A stretch of 64,000 bases of DNA from CAZDDB01 sp963843285 (GTDB lineage: Bacteria > Acidobacteriota > HRBIN11 > JAKEFK01). A program made the position numbers and the translations under genes. Position 1 is the stretch's first letter. The number at the start of each line of letters is the position of its first letter. The notes beneath the pieces were generated by a model that searched no databases, was not told the origin of the DNA, and worked only from the letters and a program-made list of their open reading frames with translations. The stretch spans positions 124,001 through 188,000 of the forward strand of contig CAWJJO010000006.1 of assembly GCA_963843285.1 (NCBI GenBank). The letters run 5' to 3'. Shown here in pieces: positions 1-6,925 of this stretch.

Positions 1-935
1 GAGTCTCCGGTAAACGGGACTTTTCCTGTAAACAGCTCAAACAAGATAATTCCAAAGGAATAAAGATCGGCTCGTTCATCCACCTTCTTGCCTGCTACCT
101 GTTCCGGCGCCATATACTCCGGTGTTCCCATGATCAGTCCGGTTGCGGTTAACCCTTCCAGATGGGCAGTGTGCGCCAGACCGAAGTCAATGATCTTGAT
201 CTGGTTGAGAGGGTTGATGATGATGTTCTGCGACTTCAGATCCCGGTGGATGATCCCCTGGCGGTGCGCGGCTTCCAATCCTTCGCAGATCTGAGAAGCT
301 ATGTTGTATGCCTGCATCACAGACAGCGCGCCTGATTTCTTAATGTGCTCCTTTAGACTGGTGCCCTGAAAAAATTCCATCGATACGAAATGCAATCCGC
401 TGGTTTCGGAAATGTCGTGGATGCGGATTACGTTTGGATGCGTAATCCTCCTGGCCGCCGAGACTTCCCGTTTCAATCGCTCCAGTGCATCCGAGTCATT
501 GCTGAGCATCGGAGAAAGAATCTTGATCGCTACTTGCTCTTTCAGCTGTTTGTCATAGGCCTGAAATACGATCCCCATGCCCCCGCGGCCGAGTTCCTTC
601 AAGATCTGGAACCTGCTTTCAAGAGCCGCAGCCACGTTCATAAATGTGGTTGGCATCTGGCTGTTTCCGGAAGCATCCGGTAGGGTTTGAATCTTTCCGG
701 ACATCATGGAACGCTCCATCTGATAATTGATTTCCGAATCCAAACGGCAAAGCAGGCTTTCCAGGTTCTCTACCCGTTCTCTCAGTTTCTTGACTTCTGT
801 TTCCTGCTGGGGATTCACCACAGGATTCTTTACCCTCTCTTTCTCGATTTCCTGTTTGTAGCGAAAGTATTTCGGAAACACGATCCAGGCAGTGATGGCG
901 CCGAAAACGATGAAAGGGATGAGAATGTCTTCCAT
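1..935 (-). CDS. Membrane-anchored Ser/Thr protein kinase, C-terminus cut by window edge
   Basis: Hanks-type (PknB-like) kinase that transfers phosphate from ATP to Ser/Thr of target proteins. About 311 codons are visible and no stop is reached at the left edge. Residues about 3-20 form a hydrophobic N-terminal anchor, 25-65 a charged helix that may be a coiled coil, and the kinase domain starts near 110. Visible motifs: glycine loop GRGGMG (116-121), Lys138 in VAIKIL, catalytic HRDLKSQN (230-237), DFG (250-252), APE (276-278). All catalytic residues are present, so it should be active. An N-terminal rather than juxta-C-terminal anchor is less usual. It is transcribed divergently from the BlaI regulator. 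The start at 935 is the ATG directly before the anchor; its ribosome site is weak. Confidence 0.9.
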   Translation of the reverse strand, partial: MEDILIPFIVFGAITAWIVFPKYFRYKQEIEKERVKNPVVNPQQETEVKKLRERVENLESLLCRLDSEINYQMERSMMSGKIQTLPDASGNSQMPTTFMNVAAALESRFQILKELGRGGMGIVFQAYDKQLKEQVAIKILSPMLSNDSDALERLKREVSAARRITHPNVIRIHDISETSGLHFVSMEFFQGTSLKEHIKKSGALSVMQAYNIASQICEGLEAAHRQGIIHRDLKSQNIIINPLNQIKIIDFGLAHTAHLEGLTATGLIMGTPEYMAPEQVAGKKVDERADLYSFGIILFELFTGKVPFTGD

Positions 936-1037
936 AAAGCCCTATCATATCAGCTTCCTTACCGTGAACAAATCAATGCAAAAAGAATGATTTTCTCGTC
1001 ATAACTCTCGTAGTATTACAAGGTGCTTACGTAGGTC

Positions 1038-1066
1038 TTGACATACTATTCGTAAGATGATAACGT
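1038..1066 (+). promoter_or_regulatory. Candidate sigma-70 promoter for the blaI-like gene
   Basis: A perfect -35 box TTGACA (1038-1043) is followed after 17 bases by TAACGT (1061-1066), a weak -10 match. It lies about 140 bases upstream of the BlaI-type gene. Just downstream, TGTAGTA (1079-1085) matches one half of the TACTACA/TGTAGTA core bound by BlaI/MecI repressors, followed by the palindrome GTAGCTAC (1087-1094). Autorepression is inferred only. The remaining 936-1205 interval holds no gene that I can see. Confidence 0.35.
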
Positions 1067-1205
1067 TCATTTGATATTTGTAGTACGTAGCTACCCGGTT
1101 GGGGGAACAATCGGGCTTGCCGCGTAACGACAAATAAGAGAGAGGGCTAAAGACACAAAGTAGAAATCATAGACCGCCCGCGGGGGCAGAAGGAGGGTTG
1201 TCCAA

Positions 1206-1523
1206 TTGAGGCCTAAAGTCGTCAGACAGGGGGAGAAGCGCTACATGCTGACGGATCTGGAAATGAAGCTCATGAACCGGATCTGGGGAGCAAAAGGAGA
1301 AGTCACTGTTTCCGACGTTCATTATCAGATGCTTAGCGAACGGCGGATCGCATACACAACCGTAAAGACAGTCATGGATCGGTTGGTAAACAAAAAAATT
1401 CTGGCGCGGAGAAATAAACAAGGCACTTATCACTACAAGGCGCTGGTAGACGCAAAGACAGTTGCCGATTACTGGCGAAAATATATTCAAGAGAACATAT
1501 CAGGCGGTACGAAAAAGAAATAA
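1206..1523 (+). CDS. BlaI/MecI-family winged-helix transcriptional repressor
   Basis: A 105-residue winged-helix regulator of the BlaI/MecI/CopY type. These dimers bind TACTACA-type operators and are usually inactivated by cleavage through a BlaR1-type membrane protease. The family pattern is visible: LTDLEMKLMNRIW near the N-terminus, then RRIAYTTVKTVMDRLVNK in the recognition-helix region. No BlaR1/M56 protease gene lies beside it, so the trigger may be elsewhere. The start is TTG at 1206, chosen because GGAGGG (1192-1197) sits 8 bases upstream and no ATG fits. The neighbour in the other direction is a Ser/Thr kinase. A strong terminator follows. Confidence 0.85.
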   Translation: MRPKVVRQGEKRYMLTDLEMKLMNRIWGAKGEVTVSDVHYQMLSERRIAYTTVKTVMDRLVNKKILARRNKQGTYHYKALVDAKTVADYWRKYIQENISGGTKKK

Positions 1524-1557
1524 GCCCTTTTCATCAGTCGAAGAACCTAGCAAGCTG

Positions 1558-1589
1558 AAGCTCCGGATCCCCTCCGGAGCTTTTTTTTT
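1558..1589 (+). terminator. Rho-independent terminator after the BlaI-type gene
   Basis: Ten-base perfect stem AAGCTCCGGA / TCCGGAGCTT with a 5-base loop, followed by a run of nine T (1581-1589). It lies 35 bases after the BlaI-type stop codon. Confidence 0.9.
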
Positions 1590-1597
1590 GGTATGAA

Positions 1598-1644
1598 GCG
1601 CAGGCGTCCCGCCTGCATTATGGGTCGCAGGCTTCCGGCCTGCA
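1598..1644. repeat. Palindromic intergenic repeat, family R1, copy 1
   Basis: Two adjacent hairpins built on GCAGGC/GCCTGC, joined by the spacer ATTATGGGTC. Related copies occur at 2924-3003 and 20588-20640. This copy fills the gap between the terminator and lysA. It resembles REP/MITE-like intergenic elements; no transposase is associated. Confidence 0.75.
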
Positions 1645-1658
1645 GGATAATATAGACC

Positions 1659-2921
1659 ATGATGAACCCCACAAATCAGCCTGATACGCCTTTCCGTTAC
1701 AGAGATCGGGAACTGCATTGTGACAATGTCTCCTTGAGCAAAATCGCTGAGACGTGCGGAACGCCCTGCTATGTTTATTCAGCCGCGGGCATCATTGCCC
1801 GGTTCAAAGAATATGACGAAGGGTTTGGCGCATCTCCGCACACTGTCTGCTATGCGGTAAAGGCAAATTCGAATTTGAGTATTCTCCGGTTGTTAGCCCG
1901 CGCCGGCGCAGGTTTCGATATCGTTTCGATGGGGGAGTTGTATCGCGTCCTGCAGGCTGGTGGCGATCCAGACAAAGTCGTGTTCTCCGGGATTGGCAAG
2001 ATGCCGGAAGAAATCAATTTCGCTCTTTCCCGCGGTATCCGTGTATTCAATTGTGAATCGGAAGCGGAGCTGGCGGTCCTGGATCGCTGCGCGCGGGCCC
2101 GAAACGCGATTGCACGGATCGCGCTTCGGGTGAATCCGGACGTCGATGCCGTGACTCATCCATATATATCAACGGGTCTGCGGGATCACAAATTCGGGGT
2201 CGATATCTCAGAAGCGGAACGCATCTATGCCGTTGCATCCGGGATGCCGGGCCTGCGTCCGGAAGGTGTGAGCTGTCATATCGGATCTCAGATGCTGGAT
2301 CCGGCGCCGGCGCTGGAAGCAGTTGAGAAGATGCTGGCTCTTGTGGAGCGATTGCGGAAGGCCGGTGTCCCGATTTCACATCTCGATCTTGGCGGTGGAC
2401 TCGGTGTTGCGTACACATTCGATCAGTCCACTCCGTCCATATCACAATTCATCGCCACACTTTCACAGCGTGCTTCGGGTCTGGAGCTTCATCTGTTTGT
2501 CGAACCGGGACGTTCAATCGTAGGTGAATGCGGCATTTTGCTGACACGCGTTCTTCTGAGCAAGCGAACTGTGGCAAAGGAATTTGTGGTTGTGGATGCA
2601 GCGATGAACGATCTGATTCGTCCGGCACTTTATGGAGCGCATCACGAGATTCTTCCCCTGGTTCAGAAGGATCGTGAACTGCGAATCGTCGACGTCGTAG
2701 GCCCCGTCTGCGAATCCGGTGATTTTCTTGCGCGAGATCGTAGGCTTGGAACACTTGAGGAAGGCGAGTTCGTCGCCGTGTTGACGGTGGGCGCTTACGG
2801 ATTCACGCTGTCTTCGAATTACAATTCACGGCTGCGCCCAGCAGAGGTGTTAGTTGAAGGTGATTCCTGGCGTGTAATCCGAAAACGAGAATCGTACGAA
2901 GATCTTGTTCGCGGCGAATAG
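1659..2921 (+). CDS. lysA: Diaminopimelate decarboxylase
   Basis: PLP enzyme (fold-type III) that decarboxylates meso-diaminopimelate to L-lysine, the last step of lysine synthesis, in the cytoplasm. The 420 residues match the family length. Visible motifs: the PLP lysine in YAVKANSN (Lys68), HIGSQ, the glycine-rich LDLGGGLGV phosphate loop, EPGRSIVG, the catalytic Cys in CESGDFLARDR, and GAYGFTLSSNYNSR near the C-terminus. Start ATG 1659 (or 1662) has only a weak ribosome site. No other lysine genes adjoin it. It is bracketed by two copies of the R1 repeat and followed by an amino-acid permease; joint function with that permease is plausible but unproven. Confidence 0.95.
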   Translation: MMNPTNQPDTPFRYRDRELHCDNVSLSKIAETCGTPCYVYSAAGIIARFKEYDEGFGASPHTVCYAVKANSNLSILRLLARAGAGFDIVSMGELYRVLQAGGDPDKVVFSGIGKMPEEINFALSRGIRVFNCESEAELAVLDRCARARNAIARIALRVNPDVDAVTHPYISTGLRDHKFGVDISEAERIYAVASGMPGLRPEGVSCHIGSQMLDPAPALEAVEKMLALVERLRKAGVPISHLDLGGGLGVAYTFDQSTPSISQFIATLSQRASGLELHLFVEPGRSIVGECGILLTRVLLSKRTVAKEFVVVDAAMNDLIRPALYGAHHEILPLVQKDRELRIVDVVGPVCESGDFLARDRRLGTLEEGEFVAVLTVGAYGFTLSSNYNSRLRPAEVLVEGDSWRVIRKRESYEDLVRGE

Positions 2922-2923
2922 TC

Positions 2924-3003
2924 GAAGCGCAGGCGTTTTGGAGCGCAGGCGGCCCGCCTGCATTATGGGCCGCAGGCCTGCTCTCTGGTTCTTCCAGCCT
3001 GCT
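2924..3003. repeat. Palindromic intergenic repeat, family R1, copy 2 (compound)
   Basis: A partial unit (AAGCGCAGGCG near 2925-2935) is followed by a full unit with GCGCAGGC...GCCTGCATTATGGGCCGCAGGC and a trailing CCAGCCTGC. It occupies most of the lysA-permease gap. The nested partial copy suggests insertion of one unit into or beside another. Confidence 0.7.
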
Positions 3004-3030
3004 CCCCATATCGTGATAACGTAAGTACAA

Positions 3031-4455
3031 ATGCAGGAAAAGCTCGTTCGCGGTTTGAATCTGGCTGGCGCCATTGCCGTTGTAGTGGGGACGGTAATCG
3101 GCACCGGTGTCTTTCTCAAAGCGCGGGTGATGACCTGCAATGTCGGACCCGCAAGCACCGTGTTGATTGTCTGGGTTGTATCCGGTTTGCTGTCATTGGC
3201 CGGCGCGCTGACTTACGCCGAATTATCCGCCATGATGCCGGAGGCGGGTGGGGAATACATTTTCGTCAACAAAGCGTACGGACCGCGGATGGGCTATGTC
3301 TATGGCTGGACACAATTCGTCATTACTTATAGCGGTTCTGCGGCCGCTAAAGGCACAGCCTTTGCAGTGTTTCTCAACGTGCTGACTCAGGGTTCCCTGA
3401 ACGTGGATTATTTCACTTTGCATTTCCTTGGTCGCAATTTTGTGTTGGGCCATATGCAAATGATTGCTCTGATTGTTGTCACGATCGTTACTCTGATCAA
3501 CTGCCTTTCAGTGAGCATCAGTGGCGCAATTGCATCGTTTATTACAGCCTTGAAGGTCTTGATTGTGCTGGCTGTCGGGACGGGAGTGTTTCTGCTGGCG
3601 AAAGGGGATTGGATGCACTTTGCGATGACCAATGCTGGCGGAACATGCGAAGGTGTTGCTTCCGGCGCGCGCGGCGGACTGGCGGGCTTTGGCGCCGCAA
3701 TGCTTGGCGCGCTGTGGGCATACGACGGCTGGAGCAATCTGACGATCATGGCAGGGGAGGTGAAGAACCCGAAACGAAATCTGCCGCTGGCCTTGATCGG
3801 TGGCATGATTCTGATCGTCTTTCTGTATACGTTTGTAAACGCGGCATACTTTTACGTTTTGACTCCAACGCAAGTGGCGAGTGTCTCCCTTGCTTCTTCC
3901 ACCGCAACGGAGGCGGTTCGTCAGATCCTGGGGCCGCTGGCTGCAAGCGTGATGGCGGCGGGACTTCTAGTTTCAACACTCGGTTCGTGTTACACGGGGA
4001 TCATGACAGGGGCACGAATTCCATATGCGATGTCGGTGGACGGTCTCTTCTTCCGCAAACTTGCGGATGTATCTCGGCGTACGCATGTTCCGGTCAATGC
4101 GCTGATCGTTCAGTGGGTCTGGATTTGTGCACTGACATTGTCCGGCTCGTTTGATTCGCTCACGGACTATGCGATGTTTGCCGCGTGGATCTTCTACGGA
4201 TTGGCGACTGCTTCAGTGTTCATCTTCCGCAAACGGATGCCCGATGCGCAACGTCCCTATCGCACATGGGGTTATCCAATTGTCCCGATCCTGTTTCTGC
4301 TCGTTACCGCGTTTTTGCTGATCAATACAATCTGGACTGCGCCGATGCAGTCGTTGATCGGACTGTTGCTGATAGCCGGCGGTCTGCCGCTCTACCAGTA
4401 TTTTTCCCGGCGGAGGAAGGAATTCACCGCAGAGACGCGAAGTACGCAGAGTTAG
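3031..4455 (+). CDS. APC-family amino-acid permease
   Basis: 474-residue polytopic transporter with about 12 membrane helices, resembling the LAT/basic amino-acid branch of the APC superfamily. The N-terminal helix carries the substrate-binding glycine motif GTVIGTGVF, followed by AGALTYAELSAMMPEAGGEY, both typical of the family. A second conserved segment, GALWAYDGWSN, sits mid-protein. Substrate cannot be read from sequence; an amino acid is most likely. The final residues are encoded by an R3-type repeat (CACCGCAGAGACGC), so the natural C-terminus may have been altered by that insertion. It lies downstream of lysA but is separated from it by a repeat. Confidence 0.88.
   Translation: MQEKLVRGLNLAGAIAVVVGTVIGTGVFLKARVMTCNVGPASTVLIVWVVSGLLSLAGALTYAELSAMMPEAGGEYIFVNKAYGPRMGYVYGWTQFVITYSGSAAAKGTAFAVFLNVLTQGSLNVDYFTLHFLGRNFVLGHMQMIALIVVTIVTLINCLSVSISGAIASFITALKVLIVLAVGTGVFLLAKGDWMHFAMTNAGGTCEGVASGARGGLAGFGAAMLGALWAYDGWSNLTIMAGEVKNPKRNLPLALIGGMILIVFLYTFVNAAYFYVLTPTQVASVSLASSTATEAVRQILGPLAASVMAAGLLVSTLGSCYTGIMTGARIPYAMSVDGLFFRKLADVSRRTHVPVNALIVQWVWICALTLSGSFDSLTDYAMFAAWIFYGLATASVFIFRKRMPDAQRPYRTWGYPIVPILFLLVTAFLLINTIWTAPMQSLIGLLLIAGGLPLYQYFSRRRKEFTAETRSTQS
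4423..4451. repeat. R3 repeat fragment read into the permease C-terminus
   Basis: The segment contains CACCGCAGAGACGC and TACGCAGAG. The core ACCGCAGAGACGC recurs at 5686-5698, directly beside the HlyD stop codon. Such CGCAGAGACGC segments are common short dispersed repeats. Here the copy supplies about the last ten codons of the permease. Confidence 0.5.
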
Positions 4456-4568
4456 GAAAAGGACTTGAACCGCAGAATATCGAACAGATGAATTTCGAAC
4501 GGCAGAAGTTCACTACGTACTGAATTCCTCATTGCCAACGCGGCGAAGTTCCTGTAGTTTTATAGCAC

Positions 4569-4666
4569 GGAGGTGAATGGGTGCTGGTGCATTCCCTGGA
4601 CTTCAAATCCAGTGGCAGTTACCGGAAGGTAGCTGCGGTGGGTTCGATTCCCTCACGCCTCCGCCA
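4569..4666 (+). tRNA. selC: tRNA-Sec (anticodon UCA)
   Basis: 95-base body plus encoded CCA. Hallmarks of bacterial tRNA-Sec are visible: a 6-bp D stem (GGGTGC/GCATTC) with a 4-base TGGT loop, anticodon arm CTGGA-CTTCAAA-TCCAG with TCA anticodon, and a long variable arm with a 9-bp stem closed by GGAA. The 3' end is GCCTCC-G-CCA. Pairing is imperfect: acceptor position 8 would be A opposite A, and one T-stem pair would be T opposite T. It decodes UGA as selenocysteine with SelA/SelB/SelD, none of which lies in the window. A possible promoter is TTGCCA (4532-4537), 17 bases, TAGTTT (4555-4560). The stretch 4667-4870 shows nothing recognisable. Confidence 0.9.
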
Positions 4667-4870
4667 ATTTGCGTCTATTGCGTCGTCGCATCTATCACGT
4701 CTCTCGCGAAGGGAATCGTGAAGTGCGAATTTTGGACATTAGAGGCCATATCTAAAAGTTAATCAGGGTTGCCGTGCCAAGTGGTCAACGGATACGCGGC
4801 ATCCTACCGAATTGACGTTTGAAATTCCTTCGCGGTCCGGCATCAGAAGTTTGACTTCCCATCAAGTCAT

Positions 4871-5665
4871 TCAATTCTTTTTGCATTCCTCGCGGATTGC
4901 AAAAAGATATAGGTTTTCTCCGGCATAATCAATGATCTTGCCTCTGATCTCATCCATGGCTGCACCGGTGGGATGGACATCCCGGTGAGTGGAATGCCAA
5001 ATGCTGTGTTCATTATCCAGAATGTAGTATTTCAATCCTCCGTTTGCTGCCGTACCCCATCGTGTAACCAGATGCTGTACCCATCCTTGCTGGAAAGTCG
5101 AATCCACGAGAACACTCGAATCGTTAGGATCATTTCCTGTGACGTTCTGTCCGTTTGTCCAGACTCCATTTCCTGCATCCGGATACCACTGCCAGTCGTT
5201 GCCGGTCTGCGCTCCATATTTATTAATCGAGAAACTGGCCAGCTTGCCGCGGTTGCTTCCGAGTTTTCCAACCCAACCGATGATAGGAATGGTTAGCATC
5301 GCCTGCGCGCTGGCTGCTTTCGCATTGGTGATGAACGTGTCCCCGCGCGCTCCCGCTGTAGAACTGCTCTCCGCGATACTTTCAAAGTACCAGTCGTTGC
5401 CGCGATTGTCCGAGTTGAGCTGCCAGTTGTAACGAGTTGTGTTGTTTCCGCCTTCCCGATTCAGCGGACTGTTCAAATCGTTTAGCTGCGCTTTGGTTGC
5501 ATGCGCAACGCCGTAGATATTCGGATTGATTGCGTGCCGATTCGCATTTGCATCGACATTGATTGTAACAGCAGGATTATCTGCAAATGTCGCCACGGAC
5601 AAAACGATGCAAAGCGAAAGCAGAGAAAAAAGTGTGGTGCGACTTCGAGGCAGTTTTCCCATCAT
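4871..5665 (-). CDS. Truncated GH44-type glycoside hydrolase, likely remnant
   Basis: 264 residues: a signal peptide (1-28, ending near VATFA) and the N-terminal half of a family 44 glycoside hydrolase (endoglucanase/xyloglucanase type). Family-like segments are INPNIYGVA, LNREGGNNTTRYNWQLN and NDWYFESI. The candidate acid/base Glu219 is present in YYILDNEHSIWHS. The complete catalytic domain is roughly 500 residues, and the second catalytic Glu lies in the missing half, so the product is probably inactive. Similarity ends around residue 247, followed by an unrelated tail. The truncation lies about 200 bases from selC. Start ATG 5665 or 5662, after GGAGGGG. It follows hlyD on the same strand by 33 bases. 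Confidence 0.75.
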   Translation of the reverse strand: MMGKLPRSRTTLFSLLSLCIVLSVATFADNPAVTINVDANANRHAINPNIYGVAHATKAQLNDLNSPLNREGGNNTTRYNWQLNSDNRGNDWYFESIAESSSTAGARGDTFITNAKAASAQAMLTIPIIGWVGKLGSNRGKLASFSINKYGAQTGNDWQWYPDAGNGVWTNGQNVTGNDPNDSSVLVDSTFQQGWVQHLVTRWGTAANGGLKYYILDNEHSIWHSTHRDVHPTGAAMDEIRGKIIDYAGENLYLFAIREECKKN

Positions 5666-5698
5666 CCCCTCCCGCGTAATAGCATACCGCAGAGACGC

Positions 5699-6925
5699 TT
5701 AGTTTGCGGGCTTCTTCTCCGGAGGTCGGGCCAGCGTTTCCCTTAACTGCCGGATCGGCGCAAAGGCATAGCTGATCAATGATCTGTGATCCACTACGAC
5801 TTGTGCTGTTCCTTTCATTCCCGGCATCAGCTTTCGTGGCTGTCCCTTCACCATGATCGCCTCGTCTTCCAAATCTACCAGTACGGGGAATTCAGACCCT
5901 TCTTTTTGAGTCACTCCCGCAGGAGAAACCCATCGGACCGTTCCGAACTTCACACCATAGCGTTGATAAGGAAATGCATCATAGAGCAACTTGACCCCCT
6001 GTCCTTCCTCGATCCGAACGACTCCGGATTGCGCAATGACAACATGGGCCTGGAGTCGCTCTCCACTGCACGCAATTTCACAAAGACTTTCGCCTTCCTG
6101 CACGACTGCTCCGGGGGCATTGATTTCCAAATCTACGACAGTTCCCGAACAAGCTGCAGGTACAGTCACCTCATCCCCACCACTGAACACCAATTCCTTC
6201 TTGAGGGCTTCCATTCGGATCCGATCGCGGTCTATATTTTCGCGATTCTGCTGTTCCAACTCTTGATACTCGGCGCGATGAGCCTCCGATTCGTGCCGTA
6301 TCTTCTTGATGCCGGCTTCCGCGTCCGCATAATCAGTCTGAAATTGTTCCAATTCCACCGCAAGTCTGCCTGCTTCCAATTGATGCGTTGTATATTCTGC
6401 GGGATTGATAACCCCTTCTTTAGTCAGTTTTTCGAAACGATCTGCAAATTCTTTCGCCAGCTCAAATTGCTTCTTCTTGAGACCGATCATTCGCATGATG
6501 TATTCCATCCGGCCAATCAACCGTTTTTCTTCCTGGTCGTTGACCAAACGCTCACTTTCATATTTCATTTTCGCGTTTGCGATTCTGGATTCCGAACCTT
6601 CCAATTGCATCTCCAGCGTTCGCATTTCAGCGGTGCGATCACTAACGCTTTGGGATCGGATTACAAAAAGTGGAGCGTCTTTGGCGATTGAAAGACCTTC
6701 CGTCGCGCGGACTTCCGTTACGATTCCGCCGTGAGGCGCCCGCACGGGATCCGTACCACGGATCGGAATCAGAATAAAGGCGCCGGAAACCGTTTCCGGA
6801 ATCGAAATCAAAATCGAAGCCAGCAAGGCGGTTATAAAAAGCAGGATCACAACGTATGCGAGACCCCGCGCTGCCCAGTGCGGAGGCTCCGCTTCCAGAA
6901 ATGGTGTCTGATCGTCTCCGTTCAT
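5699..6925 (-). CDS. HlyD-type membrane fusion protein of the peptide exporter
   Basis: 408-residue adaptor that would couple the inner-membrane ABC exporter to the envelope. It has one N-terminal membrane helix (about 20-45), a lipoyl-like segment (HGGIVTEVRATEGLSI), a long charged coiled-coil hairpin (about 90-250), then a second lipoyl half (GTVVDLEINAPGAVVQEGE) and a beta-barrel ending near PGMKGTAQVVV. Its ATG overlaps the exporter stop codon by 4 bases (6922-6925), which implies translational coupling. Secretion across one or two membranes depends on an outer-membrane partner not present here. Confidence 0.88.
   Translation of the reverse strand: MNGDDQTPFLEAEPPHWAARGLAYVVILLFITALLASILISIPETVSGAFILIPIRGTDPVRAPHGGIVTEVRATEGLSIAKDAPLFVIRSQSVSDRTAEMRTLEMQLEGSESRIANAKMKYESERLVNDQEEKRLIGRMEYIMRMIGLKKKQFELAKEFADRFEKLTKEGVINPAEYTTHQLEAGRLAVELEQFQTDYADAEAGIKKIRHESEAHRAEYQELEQQNRENIDRDRIRMEALKKELVFSGGDEVTVPAACSGTVVDLEINAPGAVVQEGESLCEIACSGERLQAHVVIAQSGVVRIEEGQGVKLLYDAFPYQRYGVKFGTVRWVSPAGVTQKEGSEFPVLVDLEDEAIMVKGQPRKLMPGMKGTAQVVVDHRSLISYAFAPIRQLRETLARPPEKKPAN

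Noticed and set aside
619..948. Apparent 109-residue protein on the - strand
   Set aside because: It is a shadow frame of the Ser/Thr kinase, whose own frame carries all the kinase motifs.
4570..4762. Small + strand protein covering the tRNA region
   Set aside because: It lies across selC and has no coding support.
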